Positions 8,404 to 17,699 are shown, numbered from the stretch's first letter. The stretch: DNA of 64,000 nt from Extibacter muris (GCF_004345005.1 NZ_SMMX01000004.1:186001-250000); one strand, 5' to 3'. Program-made: numbers and translations. Notes: a model not told the origin generated them from the letters alone.

Positions 8404-9762
8404 ATGGAAAAATCTAAATTCAAATGGCCGTTCGGTTTCTATGTATGCTCACTCTCTTTTACATTTGAGAGATGTGCATATTATACCGCAAAATGGTTAA
8501 TGGCTATCTTCGTTGTAACTTCTGCCGCAAATGGCGGACTTGGCTTGACGAAAGCCGACGGTGCTCTGATGAGTTCTTTCATCGTAGCATTTACTTACAT
8601 CACTCCGGTTATCGGTGGATTTATTGCTGACCGATGGGTAAGCCCGAGACTCTTGGTTCCTCTTGGTGAACTGCTTATGGGTATCGGATACTTATGTGCT
8701 TGGCAGGCTAACAGCAAAGCTATGCTCTATGTAATGATTATTCTTGTTTCCGTCGGTACCGGCGGCTTCAAGGGTGTTTTATCTGGTATTAACGGACGCC
8801 AGTTCCCGAAAGCGGATGAGGATATGTTGAATTCTATATTCTCTATTCAGTATACTTTTGTAAATATTGGTTCTTTCACAGGAACGACCTTCCTTCCACT
8901 GGTGGCAGTCAACATTTCCTACCGTCTCACATTCCTCATCTGTGGAATTCTTATGTTTGTTGACGTTATCTGGTGGATTTTTGGTCTGAGATTTATTACG
9001 AATGATGCGGGTAAGGTTCCATTCCTCGTTGACACCCGTGTAGAAAAAGCGGATAAGGTAAAAGAAGTGGAAGCTGCTCCTCTTACATTAGTTGAGAAGA
9101 AACGTGTTGCTGCCATCCTTCTGTGTACTTTGTTCTCCGGTATATTCTGGCTGATTTGGTATATGGTTTATCTTCCGGTTTATTACGAGTTCGGGCCTGT
9201 TTCAGAAGCTGGCCTTGGATGGGCGAACTGGAACATCGGCAACTTCACGATGCCTACAGCTTGGTTTGACTCTATGAACGCCCTTACATGTATTATTCTC
9301 GGTCCTATCCTCGCGGTAGTATGGGCTAAGATGTCCACGCGTCCGAAGGGTGATATGAGCATGTTCAAGAAGACCGCACTTGGTATCATCTTGCTTGGTC
9401 TTGGTATCGTAGCGATGGTAGCTGCTGCTCTCATGAGTGGTGAAGGCGACAGAGCCGTTGGAATCTGGATTATCATCTTAGTGGCACTCCTCATGTCCAT
9501 CGGTGAGATGATTTTCTCTCCGCTTGGCAACTCATTCATCAATAAATTTGCTCCGAAGAAGCTTCTCGGTACTTTACTCGGTGTATGGCCATTGATTATC
9601 TTCTTCTCAGGACTGTTATACGGACCTCTGTACACCTGGTTATCTAAATACAGATTCATCTATGCATTCAGTGGCGTAGCTATTGTCGTATTGATTTGTG
9701 GTGTTATACTGTGGGCAATGTCCGGCAGGTTAGACAAACTTGTCGTAGAGGATGAGAAATAA
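8404..9762 (+). CDS. POT/MFS family peptide transporter
   Basis: A 452-residue protein with about 12-14 transmembrane helices. The N-terminus has FTFERCAYYTAKW, resembling the ExxERxxYY helix of proton-coupled oligopeptide (POT/PTR2) transporters, and GGFIADRWVSPRLL matches the loop 2-3 motif. POT proteins import di- and tripeptides with protons. The start at 8404 is used because GGAGGG (8391-8396) is 7 nt upstream, while the upstream TTG overlaps that site. The next two genes encode an Xaa-Pro aminopeptidase and an amidohydrolase, which supports peptide uptake. The MFS assignment is firm; POT substrate specificity is inferred. Confidence 0.8.
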   Translation: MEKSKFKWPFGFYVCSLSFTFERCAYYTAKWLMAIFVVTSAANGGLGLTKADGALMSSFIVAFTYITPVIGGFIADRWVSPRLLVPLGELLMGIGYLCAWQANSKAMLYVMIILVSVGTGGFKGVLSGINGRQFPKADEDMLNSIFSIQYTFVNIGSFTGTTFLPLVAVNISYRLTFLICGILMFVDVIWWIFGLRFITNDAGKVPFLVDTRVEKADKVKEVEAAPLTLVEKKRVAAILLCTLFSGIFWLIWYMVYLPVYYEFGPVSEAGLGWANWNIGNFTMPTAWFDSMNALTCIILGPILAVVWAKMSTRPKGDMSMFKKTALGIILLGLGIVAMVAAALMSGEGDRAVGIWIIILVALLMSIGEMIFSPLGNSFINKFAPKKLLGTLLGVWPLIIFFSGLLYGPLYTWLSKYRFIYAFSGVAIVVLICGVILWAMSGRLDKLVVEDEK

Positions 9763-9778
9763 TTTCATAATTCATATA

Positions 9779-9817
9779 TTAGGACTTTTGGTGGCAAGCC
9801 AGGAGTCCTAATTTTAT
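9779..9817 (+). terminator. Terminator after the peptide transporter
   Basis: Perfect 8-bp stem TTAGGACT/AGTCCTAA (9779-9786 and 9804-9811) with a 17-nt loop, followed by TTTTATT. Confidence 0.75.
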
Positions 9818-9849
9818 TAAATCTCTGTATCTATACTCCGGACTTCGGT

Positions 9850-9878
9850 TTGAGCTTTGTCCTGTTTTATGTTATATT
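9850..9878 (+). promoter_or_regulatory. Promoter of the Xaa-Pro aminopeptidase gene
   Basis: TTGAGC (9850-9855), 17-bp spacer with extended -10 TG, TATATT (9873-9878). The about 100-nt leader can form a long-range stem between ATGATGT near 9885 and ACATCAT near 9936, and has the palindrome GTACATGTAC just before the ribosome site. Confidence 0.7.
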
Positions 9879-9985
9879 TATTCTATGATGTCAGGGTCAC
9901 GAAGCATGGAGATATAGGGGACACCTTTCGACTCCAACATCATTAAATACACGTACATGTACATTATTTAAGGAGGTTTTTCAAA

Positions 9986-11773
9986 ATGAATGTATCAGAA
10001 AGAATAGCTAAATTGCGCGCTCTGATGGCTGAAAAGAGAATCGACGCATATGTCGTTCCCACCGCCGATTTCCACCAGAGCGAATATGTCGGAGAACATT
10101 TTAAAGCAAGGAAGTATATTACAGGCTTCAGCGGCTCTTACGGGACGGCTGTCATTACGCCGGATGATGCGGGCCTGTGGACCGACGGCAGGTACTTCTT
10201 CCAGGCCACGAATGAGTTGAAAGGCAGCGGCGTCCGCCTGATGAAGATGTTCGTCGGGGATACTCCGTCGGTGACGGAATATCTGGCTGATGTGGTTCCT
10301 GAAGGCGGTACGGTTGCATTTGACGGGCGTGTACTCTCCATGGACGAGGGACGCGAATATGAGGAAGCTCTTGCATCTAAGGGCATTCATCTCGACTATT
10401 CGGAAGACATGATCGACACTGTATGGGAGGACAGGCCGCCGCTTTCCGATAAGCCGGCTTTTTTCCTGGAAGAGAAGTATTCCGGAGAAAGTGCCGCGTC
10501 CAAACTCTCACGTGTCCGTGAAGTCATGAAGGATAATGGGGCGACGCTGCATGCTATCGCTTCTCTGGATGACGTATGCTGGCTTCTGAACCTGCGGGGA
10601 GATGATATTGATTTCTTCCCGCTGCTGCTCTCCTACGCCGTCGTCAGGATGGATGGGGTCGATCTGTACGTGGACGGCAGCAAGCTGGATGACCGGATCC
10701 ACGAAGAGCTGGAGAAAGATTATGTAACCATCCATCCATATAATGATATCTACAGTGACATAAGAAATCTGGACGCAGGTGAAACCATTCTGATCGACCC
10801 GATGAAGATGAACTATGCCCTTTACAAGAGCATACCATGCAATATCGTGACCGCAGCCAATCCTACGATTCTTATGAAAGCCATGAAGAATCCCGTAGAA
10901 CTTGAGAACATCAAGGCCGCACATATCAAAGACGGTGTAGCTGTCACAAAGTTCATGCACTGGGTGAAGACCCGTTATGACAAGGAGACGATCACCGAGC
11001 TCAGCTCGGCCAAGAAGCTGACACAATTCCGTGCCGAGCAGGAAGGCTACATAAGAGACAGCTTCGAGCCTCTCTGTGCCTACGCAGACCACGCGGCCAT
11101 GATGCATTACTCTCCGAGTGAAGAGACGGATGTTGCACTGAAAGCCGGCGCATTATTCTTAAATGATACGGGCGGCGGATATTATGAAGGCTCCACCGAT
11201 ATAACAAGAACCTTTGTCCTCGGTTCTGTAGACGAACAGTTGAAGAAATACTTTACCGCCGTCGTGCGCGCTATGATGAATCTCTCCCGCGCCAAATTCC
11301 TGTACGGCTGCTATGGATACAATCTCGATGTGCTTGCAAGAGGGCCTATCTGGGATCTGAATCTGGACTTCCAGTGCGGTACCGGACACGGTGTCGGCTA
11401 CCTTGCCAATGTCCACGAGCCTCCGACGGGATTCCGCTGGTATGTCGTTCCGAGCAAGAACGAGCACCATCAGCTGGAAGAAGGCATGGTCATCACAGAT
11501 GAGCCTGGCATCTATGAGGACGGACAGTTCGGCATCCGCATTGAAAATGAGTTTATCGTACGTAAGGGTGTGCAGAACAAGTATGGCCAATTCATGCATT
11601 TTGAGACGATTACCTTTGCTCCAATCGACCTGGATGGAATCGACCCGGAAGAGATGAGCAGGTCCGAACGGGAGTGGCTGAACCATTATCATAAAGATGT
11701 ATATGAGAAGATAGGCCCGCATCTGAGTGATGAAGAACGGGAATGGCTGAAGGAATATACACGCGCAGTTTAA
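9986..11773 (+). CDS. Xaa-Pro aminopeptidase (M24B, APP1-like)
   Basis: A 595-residue metallopeptidase that removes the N-terminal residue from peptides with proline in position 2. Two creatinase-like N-terminal domains (about 1-300) precede the pita-bread catalytic domain. Metal ligands are visible: Asp in FLNDTGGGYYEGSTDITR (about 393-410), His in GTGHGVGYLANVHEP (about 460-475), Glu in VITDEPGIYEDG and Glu in IRIENEF. The length fits the three-domain APP1 type. No signal peptide is seen, so it is cytoplasmic. AGGAGG stands before the ATG. The transporter upstream and amidohydrolase downstream suggest breakdown of imported proline-containing peptides. Confidence 0.92.
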   Translation: MNVSERIAKLRALMAEKRIDAYVVPTADFHQSEYVGEHFKARKYITGFSGSYGTAVITPDDAGLWTDGRYFFQATNELKGSGVRLMKMFVGDTPSVTEYLADVVPEGGTVAFDGRVLSMDEGREYEEALASKGIHLDYSEDMIDTVWEDRPPLSDKPAFFLEEKYSGESAASKLSRVREVMKDNGATLHAIASLDDVCWLLNLRGDDIDFFPLLLSYAVVRMDGVDLYVDGSKLDDRIHEELEKDYVTIHPYNDIYSDIRNLDAGETILIDPMKMNYALYKSIPCNIVTAANPTILMKAMKNPVELENIKAAHIKDGVAVTKFMHWVKTRYDKETITELSSAKKLTQFRAEQEGYIRDSFEPLCAYADHAAMMHYSPSEETDVALKAGALFLNDTGGGYYEGSTDITRTFVLGSVDEQLKKYFTAVVRAMMNLSRAKFLYGCYGYNLDVLARGPIWDLNLDFQCGTGHGVGYLANVHEPPTGFRWYVVPSKNEHHQLEEGMVITDEPGIYEDGQFGIRIENEFIVRKGVQNKYGQFMHFETITFAPIDLDGIDPEEMSRSEREWLNHYHKDVYEKIGPHLSDEEREWLKEYTRAV

Positions 11774-11832
11774 ATTCATAAAGAGCCGGCACTTTGAGCC
11801 AATGCCAGTTCTATTATAAGGAGGTTTTGACG

Positions 11833-13071
11833 ATGATTATTGCAGCAAGATATCTGATGACAGGCGATGGCAGGTCTGTCCTTGAAAACAAAGCAGTTCT
11901 TACCGGGGCTGACGGAAAGATTAAAAGAATCGGGGCTAAGGAAACGCTTAGGAAAGATTTCCCGGAGGAAGAATATAAGGATTACGGAGATGCCACTCTC
12001 CTTCCCGGCCTGTTTGATATGCATGTCCACCTTGCTTACTGGTATTCTCAGCCGGACAGCTTCAATTATGGACCTCAGCTCGTGATGCTCTATGCGCTGC
12101 AGCATGCGCAGTCTGCTTTCGAGCGTGGAATCACTTCCGTCCGCGATATGTCTTCTGCCCACGGAGTATGCAAGAACCTGAAGCTGGCGGCCGAGAAAGG
12201 GTTTGTAACCATCCCTCATATAACCCATACGGATACAGGCATGTGCATGTCCGGAGGACACGGATGGGAAGAAGTCGCACAGGTTGACGGGCCGTGGGAA
12301 GTCCGCAGAGAAATCCGCAGGCAGGTCCGTGACGGCGCCGAATGGGTAAAGATACTGACTACCCACCGTTCTCATATCCCTGAATATACCCAGGAGGAAT
12401 TGGACGCCGCGGTAGATGAATGCCACAGACGTGGTATCAAATGCGGCGTCCATGCGGGGACGAACCCAGGCATACAGATGTGCATTGACGCAGGTTTCGA
12501 TACGATCGAGCATGCCACGTTCATGACGCTCGACCACGCAAAGCAGATGGCGGAGAAGGGCATCGCGTGGACGCCGACAATCATGGCTTACACGCTCCTT
12601 TACGATATCTGCAAGGAGAACTTGGAAAAGAATGCAGGTGCTCCGGTCAATGATCCGGTTATGCAGAAAGAGATGAAAGATTACCAGTATTTTGAACCGG
12701 CATACAGAGCCTATAAAGAGCATTTCAAAGAGTTCTATGACACAGGAATAACCGTCATCGCAGGAACAGATATGGTCATGTACCAATCCCCTCTTCTGCC
12801 GCTTCCCCGTGAGCTGCAGTATATGGTGGAATACGGAATCACTCCGGTACAGGCGATTCAGACAGCGACTTCCAATCCCGCCAAGGTACTTGGCGTGGAG
12901 GACGAACGCGGTCTTGTAAAAGAGGGGCTGGACGCGGATCTCCTCGTCGTAGGCGGCGACTTGAGCAAGGACATCACATGTCTGAACGACGTAAAGCTCG
13001 TCACGCTCGGCGGCAGGAAAGTATTCGAAAACGGAATACGATATGTAGGAACAGGCAATATGTTCATGTAA
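11833..13071 (+). CDS. Amidohydrolase family metalloenzyme (imidazolonepropionase/prolidase-like)
   Basis: A 412-residue TIM-barrel amidohydrolase with HxH in FDMHVHLAYW (about residues 56-65), a candidate bridging Lys in GAEWVKILTTH, His in GVHAGTNPG and TIEHATF, and the final Asp in VIAGTDMV. This fits the binuclear group containing imidazolonepropionase-like enzymes and the Xaa-Pro dipeptidase-type amidohydrolases. The start at 11833 is favoured by AAGGAGG 9 nt upstream; the longer frame from 11794 has no ribosome site. Position after the Xaa-Pro aminopeptidase makes dipeptidase activity a reasonable guess, not a demonstrated one. The stop codon TAA is also the first base triplet of repeat element B. 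Confidence 0.75.
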   Translation: MIIAARYLMTGDGRSVLENKAVLTGADGKIKRIGAKETLRKDFPEEEYKDYGDATLLPGLFDMHVHLAYWYSQPDSFNYGPQLVMLYALQHAQSAFERGITSVRDMSSAHGVCKNLKLAAEKGFVTIPHITHTDTGMCMSGGHGWEEVAQVDGPWEVRREIRRQVRDGAEWVKILTTHRSHIPEYTQEELDAAVDECHRRGIKCGVHAGTNPGIQMCIDAGFDTIEHATFMTLDHAKQMAEKGIAWTPTIMAYTLLYDICKENLEKNAGAPVNDPVMQKEMKDYQYFEPAYRAYKEHFKEFYDTGITVIAGTDMVMYQSPLLPLPRELQYMVEYGITPVQAIQTATSNPAKVLGVEDERGLVKEGLDADLLVVGGDLSKDITCLNDVKLVTLGGRKVFENGIRYVGTGNMFM

Positions 13072-13732
13072 TGGGAGTTTAGTAAACTAGACGCCGATGG
13101 GGAGGTAGGGGACAGATGCTTCGATGCGTCCGGGAACTGCGACTATCACACAGATTTCTAAGCTTGTGGGATGTTCGCCGATAGCGGCTCTCGTCCCACA
13201 AGCCAAGGAATCTGGTGAGGATTCTTACGTCCCTTCCGCTTACACCTTCGCATCTGTCCCCTACCTCCCCATCGGCTATCTACTTTACTGGCACGGGCGA
13301 AGGCGGCTGTGTGGCGCTGTCGGCTGACGGCAGGTCTTTGACTATGTCAGCATAGTGATATAGGGCTTAGCAAGCGAAAGCCCTTTGACGAAAAGAAATC
13401 CTAATATAAGAAAAGCCGGAATCAGGTACGGGGATGTTTATGAGATGACATCCCCTGCCTGGTTCCGGCTCTTCTTGCAGTAACGCCACACAGCCGCACT
13501 CGCCCTTGTTAAGTGAAGTAGATAGCGGGCGGGGAGCCGGGTGGGAGATGCGCAGGTGTAAGCGGAAGAGGCGGAGAATCCGTCCCGGAATCCTTGGTTT
13601 GTGGGAGAGGAGCTGCTATCAGCGACTCTGCCGCAAAGTTAGGAGGCCGTGGACTAGTCGAAGCCTCGGACGCATCGGAGCAGATGCCACCCGGCTCCCT
13701 GTCCGCGGTCTGTTTCACTAAACCCCCATTTA
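13069..13732. repeat. Composite inverted-module element, copy B (most complete)
   Basis: 664 bp lying exactly between two convergent stop codons (amidohydrolase TAA 13069-13071, leuA TAA 13730-13732). The left module has a perfect 27-bp inverted repeat (13093-13119 with 13250-13276) enclosing a second hairpin. The centre carries a terminator-like hairpin at 13414-13470. The right module (about 13485-13732) is a diverged inverted copy with arms GAGCCGGGTGG/CCACCCGGCTC. The outer ends share a terminal inverted repeat, about AAATGGGRGTTTAGTRAA. No transposase or coding function is seen. Confidence 0.9.
13414..13470. terminator. Central hairpin of repeat B
   Basis: Arms AGCCGGAATCAGG and CCTGGTTCCGGCT with an inner GGGGATGT/ACATCCCC stem; T-rich bases follow on the plus strand and A/T-rich bases precede it. 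Likely a bidirectional terminator for the two convergent genes. The same hairpin occurs in copies C and D. Confidence 0.65.
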
Positions 13733-15718
13733 CTTCTGATTCCTGAACTGCATTGGTGTCATATTATATGCTTTTTTAAAAAGCCTGTTGAAGTGCTCTA
13801 CGTTCTGGTATCCTACGGAGAGTGCTATGTTTTCCACCGTCATATTGCTGCTTTTCAGCAGCGCCCTTGCTTTCTTCATCCGAATTTTCTTTACCAGATC
13901 TCCGAATGTCATCCCCGACTTCTCTTTGATGTATTTGGAGAGATATGGTTTTGACAGAAAGAACTTCTCTGATAAGTCATCCAGTGTTATGTCAATATAA
14001 TTTGCCTGGATATAGTTCAATATTTCTATCATCCTGGCGTCTTTGCACGTGTCAGAACTTCCTATGGCCTCTATCTTGTTGACAGCTACCGTCAGCGCTT
14101 CTATAGACGCACTGATGATATCCGCGTCGATGCCTACGCCCCACAGGACCTTTCCGTTGCAGATAATGCCTACATATGCCACAGCCTTGGAGGATGACCC
14201 TTTCGTAAGAGAATGCTCCTCGTAGAAAGTGAGTTCGTAGCTGATGTTAAAATACTGTTTGATTGCATTGCTCACCGCATCCAGACGTCCATTTCCCATC
14301 GCTGTAATCACATGGGCCTCGCCGCCATGGTTGATTGTCGTCTCTGCCGTGATTCCGTCTACCTGTTTAAAGTGGCACTCGTCTATATGGAACACTGGCT
14401 TCGTATTCACATAGTTGTCGGAGAATATCTGGTATACCCAGTCCGGCGTCAGCTCTTTGTGCGCTTTGTCGGAGACATCTTTTACAAGATAACCGACCTC
14501 CTCTCTCATCTTCTCCGGGAGGTTGATACCGTAGCTCTGCTTCAATATATAGTTTACGCCGCCTTTTCCAGACTGGCTGTTGATCCTGATGACATCTGAA
14601 TCATACCTTCTTCCAACATCCTGCGGATCAATCGGAAGATACGGTACGGTCCATTTGCCGCTCTTTCCGTCATCTTTCCATGACATTCCTTTCGCGATTG
14701 CATCCTGATGAGATCCGGAAAATGCAGTAAATACCAGATCGCCTGCATAGGGCTGTCTCTCATACACGTGCATTCTCGTAAGCTGTTCGTATTTCTCACG
14801 TATTTCTCCCATATTAGAAAAATCCAGTCCAGGATCTACGCCGTGGGAATACATGTTCATAGCCAGAGTAATGATATCCACGTTCCCGGTACGTTCTCCG
14901 TTGCCGAACAGCGTCCCTTCTATCCTGTCGGCCCCGGCCAGCATTCCCATCTCGGCAGTCGCCACTCCGCTGCCCCGGTCATTGTGGGGATGGAGGCACA
15001 GGATTACATTATCCCAATAGTTCAGATGCTTATGCACGTATTCCAATTGGCAGGCAAATACATGCGGCATCGCATTCTCTACCGTGGTTGGGATATTGAT
15101 GATCGCTTTATTCTCCGCAGACGGCTTCCACACGTCTAAGACAGCATTGCACACATCGACTGCATAATCCACTTCCGTCCCTGGAAAGCTCTCCGGGCTG
15201 TACTGAAAGGTAAAGTTACCCTCTGTCTCATCGGCAAGTTCTTTCAATAGCTTAGCCCCGTCAACCGCAATCTTCATGATCTGTTCTTTTGTTTTCTTGA
15301 ATACCTGCTCTCTCTGGGCTACAGATGTGGAGTTATACAGATGTATCACCGCATGTGGTGCACCTTTTACCGCCTCAAATGTCTTTTTGATAATGTGTTC
15401 TCTCGCCTGGGTCAGTACCTGTACGGTCACATCTTCCGGAATCATGTCTTTCTCAATCAATGTCCGCATAAACTGATATTCCGTCTCCGAAGCGGCAGGA
15501 AATCCTACTTCTATCTCTTTGAAGCCTATATCTACCAGCAGCTGGAAGAATTCCAGCTTTTCCTCAAGGCTCATAGGCTCGATAAGCGCCTGGTTTCCAT
15601 CTCTCAGATCTACGCTGCACCAGATAGGAGGATGGTCGACATATTCCTTCTTCACCCAGTCATATGTAACCTCCGGCGGCATAAAATACTGTCTTTCATA
15701 CTTCTCAAAATTCTTCAT
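13730..15718 (-). CDS. leuA: 2-Isopropylmalate synthase fused to an AraC-type DNA-binding domain
   Basis: A 662-residue protein. Residues about 30-330 are the LeuA catalytic barrel ([16 protein letters not shown] at 34-49; metal-binding HPHNDRGSG at 243-251), followed by the linker and the LeuA allosteric/dimer domain (about 440-550, [19 protein letters not shown]). Residues about 558-660 form a full AraC-family domain with two helix-turn-helices (about 576-602 and 627-655). The enzyme condenses acetyl-CoA with 2-oxoisovalerate in leucine synthesis; ordinary forms end near residue 550-560. The start at 15718 follows AAGGAG by 8 nt; the open frame upstream runs through the promoter and a terminator. 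The fusion suggests leucine-linked transcriptional self-control, which is inference. Confidence 0.92.
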   Translation of the reverse strand: MKNFEKYERQYFMPPEVTYDWVKKEYVDHPPIWCSVDLRDGNQALIEPMSLEEKLEFFQLLVDIGFKEIEVGFPAASETEYQFMRTLIEKDMIPEDVTVQVLTQAREHIIKKTFEAVKGAPHAVIHLYNSTSVAQREQVFKKTKEQIMKIAVDGAKLLKELADETEGNFTFQYSPESFPGTEVDYAVDVCNAVLDVWKPSAENKAIINIPTTVENAMPHVFACQLEYVHKHLNYWDNVILCLHPHNDRGSGVATAEMGMLAGADRIEGTLFGNGERTGNVDIITLAMNMYSHGVDPGLDFSNMGEIREKYEQLTRMHVYERQPYAGDLVFTAFSGSHQDAIAKGMSWKDDGKSGKWTVPYLPIDPQDVGRRYDSDVIRINSQSGKGGVNYILKQSYGINLPEKMREEVGYLVKDVSDKAHKELTPDWVYQIFSDNYVNTKPVFHIDECHFKQVDGITAETTINHGGEAHVITAMGNGRLDAVSNAIKQYFNISYELTFYEEHSLTKGSSSKAVAYVGIICNGKVLWGVGIDADIISASIEALTVAVNKIEAIGSSDTCKDARMIEILNYIQANYIDITLDDLSEKFFLSKPYLSKYIKEKSGMTFGDLVKKIRMKKARALLKSSNMTVENIALSVGYQNVEHFNRLFKKAYNMTPMQFRNQK

Positions 15719-15755
15719 TACACACTCTCCTTCTACTTGTTCTATACATTGATAA

Positions 15756-15795
15756 TTATCTGAAATATCATTCAATACATCATACTTATCAGATA
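15756..15795. promoter_or_regulatory. Candidate operator pair in the leuA promoter
   Basis: Two direct copies of TTATCWGAWA at 15756-15765 and 15786-15795, start points exactly 30 bp apart (about three helical turns). The second lies inside the -35/-10 spacer. A two-site direct-repeat layout is usual for AraC-family proteins; binding by the LeuA-AraC protein is inference. Confidence 0.45.
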
Positions 15796-15807
15796 AATAT
15801 AAATCAA
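15779..15807 (-). promoter_or_regulatory. leuA promoter
   Basis: On the minus strand TTGATT (15802-15807), 17-bp spacer, TATGAT (15779-15784), about 60 bp before the start codon. Confidence 0.65.
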
Positions 15808-15852
15808 CTTTATTGTTCTTTTTTATACTTCTATATCCTAACATATGCATAC

Positions 15853-15887
15853 AAAAAAGGAAAGTGACAAATATAATCACTTTCCTT
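15853..15887 (-). terminator. Rho-independent terminator downstream of the symporter gene
   Basis: Perfect 11-bp stem AAGGAAAGTGA/TCACTTTCCTT (15857-15867 with 15877-15887); read on the minus strand it is followed by a T run (A at 15853-15858). It separates the symporter from leuA. Confidence 0.8.
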
Positions 15888-15912
15888 GATTAATATTAAT
15901 ATATGTGTTAAT

Positions 15913-15948
15913 TGGGGACGTAAGAAAATTGCATTTGATCACGTCCCA
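15913..15948. repeat. REP-like inverted repeat remnant
   Basis: GGGACGT (15915-15921) pairs with ACGTCCC (15941-15947). The flank AATTGGGGACG is identical to a part of the 88-bp palindrome at 17612, so this is probably a diverged member of the same short-repeat family. Confidence 0.5.
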
Positions 15949-15972
15949 GTTCACACTTTTTTCACATTTTAT

Positions 15973-17502
15973 CTAGTTTGCTTCGAGCGAACGCTTCTTG
16001 GTAATCGTGACTTTCTCTTCATAGCAGGTAAAGATATCGTCGACATGCTCCTCCTTAAGCTTAGGTGTCAATATGCTGACTACCGGCACTACTACAAGAC
16101 CTGCGACCATGGCTACGGCCCCTGCATTGATTGGGGATGCGATATAGTGCAGGAACATGTTGGATACCGTGATACCTACTCCCGCAGCAAAGCTCGCCCA
16201 TACGGCCGCTTTCGTTACACCTCTCCAATATAGGCCATACAGGAACGGCGCCAGGAATGCTCCTGCCAGCGCGCCCCATGAGATTCCCATAAGCTGCGCG
16301 ATAAAGGTCGGCGGGTCAAGCGCAATCACAACAGAGATAGCTATAAAGAATACGATGAGAACCTGCATCGTCCTTACTTGCTTCTTTTCGCTCATATTCT
16401 TCATGACATTGTCCTTCAGGAAGTCCAGCGTCAACGTAGAACTTGATGTGAGCACAAGCGATGCCAGCGTCGACATAGATGCAGACAGCACGAGCACCAC
16501 AACTACGCCTATGAGAATGTCCGGCAAGGTTGAAAGCATGTGGGGAACGATACTGTCAAATACCACATTTCCAGCCTCATCGTATATAGCGCTCCCATCG
16601 AACAGCCTCCCGAATCCTCCGAGGAAATAGCTTCCTCCTGCAACTACGCAGGCAAATAAGGTCGATATGACGGTTCCAGTATTGATGGCTTTCTCGTCCT
16701 TGATCGCGTAGAACTTTCCAATCATCTGCGGAAGCCCCCATGTGCCAAGCGATGTCAATATCACAACCCCGAGAAGATTTAACGGATCCGGCCCAAAAAA
16801 AGATGTAAATGCACCTGGCTGCCCCAATGTAACAGGCACATCACTCGGAATCTCCGCCATCTCGCGTATCGCCTCCATGAACCCTCCCTGGCCGCTCAGG
16901 ACTGCCGCAATGACTGCCACGATGCCAATCAGCATGATGATGCCCTGGATAAAGTCATTAATCGCTGTCGCCATATATCCGCCAAGTATGACGTAGATAC
17001 CGGTGAATACAGCCATGGCTATGACACAATATGTATATGGAATATTAAACGCCATTCCAAACAGCCGGGACAAGCCGTTATATATCGAAGCCGTATATGG
17101 GACGAGGAAGATGAATACAATCGCGGACGCCGCTATCTTGAGCGCTTTGCTGCTATACCTTTCACCGAAGAAATCCGGCATCGTCTTAGACTTCAGACGC
17201 TGGCTCATGACCTTCGTACGACGCCCGAGCACGACCCAGGCGAGCAGGCTGCCTATCAGCGCATTGCCGATACCGATCCACGTAGAAGACAGGCCATATT
17301 TCCAGCCAAACTGCCCCGCATAGCCCACAAACACAACAGCGGAAAAATATGAAGTACCATAAGCAAAGGCCGTGAGCCAAGGCCCCACCGAACGCCCTCC
17401 TAATACAAACCCATCTACACTTGTCGCATGCTTTCTAGAATAAAGCCCTACAGCCACCATAACCGCAAAAAATACAATAAGCAGCGTCAACTTGATACCC
17501 AT
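15973..17502 (-). CDS. Sodium/solute symporter (SSS family)
   Basis: A 509-residue membrane protein of the SSS/PutP-PanF family with about 13 hydrophobic helices. The N-terminal region GFVLGGRSVGPWLTAFAYG and the later loop MPDFFGERYSSKALK are characteristic. Such proteins import an organic solute (proline, pantothenate, sugars, carboxylates) with sodium; the solute here cannot be assigned. The start at 17502 is chosen because GAGGAG is 6 nt upstream, while the longer frame start at 17523 lacks a site. Upstream are direct repeats CGCTTTAA at 17538-17545 and 17553-17560 that could be regulatory. The sodium gradient from the decarboxylase pump could drive it. Confidence 0.85.
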   Translation of the reverse strand: MGIKLTLLIVFFAVMVAVGLYSRKHATSVDGFVLGGRSVGPWLTAFAYGTSYFSAVVFVGYAGQFGWKYGLSSTWIGIGNALIGSLLAWVVLGRRTKVMSQRLKSKTMPDFFGERYSSKALKIAASAIVFIFLVPYTASIYNGLSRLFGMAFNIPYTYCVIAMAVFTGIYVILGGYMATAINDFIQGIIMLIGIVAVIAAVLSGQGGFMEAIREMAEIPSDVPVTLGQPGAFTSFFGPDPLNLLGVVILTSLGTWGLPQMIGKFYAIKDEKAINTGTVISTLFACVVAGGSYFLGGFGRLFDGSAIYDEAGNVVFDSIVPHMLSTLPDILIGVVVVLVLSASMSTLASLVLTSSSTLTLDFLKDNVMKNMSEKKQVRTMQVLIVFFIAISVVIALDPPTFIAQLMGISWGALAGAFLAPFLYGLYWRGVTKAAVWASFAAGVGITVSNMFLHYIASPINAGAVAMVAGLVVVPVVSILTPKLKEEHVDDIFTCYEEKVTITKKRSLEAN

Positions 17503-17611
17503 AATGTTCTCCTCTTCTCTCATTTAGTCATCTCTTTCGCTTTAACCCGTTACGCTTTAAAGCATTAAATCATTTAAGTCCTGTGTAGAATATCATATCC
17601 CCCCGCCTTTG

Positions 17612-17699
17612 TCAATAGGGGACAGGTTAAAATGAATTGGGGACGGGGTTTTTCTAGAAAAACCCCGTCCCCAATTCATTTTAACCTGTCCCCTATTGA
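17612..17699. repeat. Perfect 88-bp palindrome (REP-like doublet)
   Basis: Two 44-bp arms (17612-17655 and 17656-17699) are exact reverse complements with no loop, centred on CTAG. The sequence contains GGGGACAGG and GGGGACGGGG cores separated by an AT-rich stretch. The layout resembles paired REP sequences moved by RAYT/IS200-like transposases; no such gene is in the window. It sits between mgsA and the symporter gene. Confidence 0.85.

Noticed and set aside
11776-12786. Minus-strand frame of 336 codons
   Set aside because: Antisense to the amidohydrolase, whose metal ligands are visible on the plus strand.
15719-15880. 54-residue N-terminal extension of leuA
   Set aside because: It would run through a perfect terminator stem, the promoter and the ribosome site; the internal ATG at 15718 has a good AAGGAG site and matches the family start.
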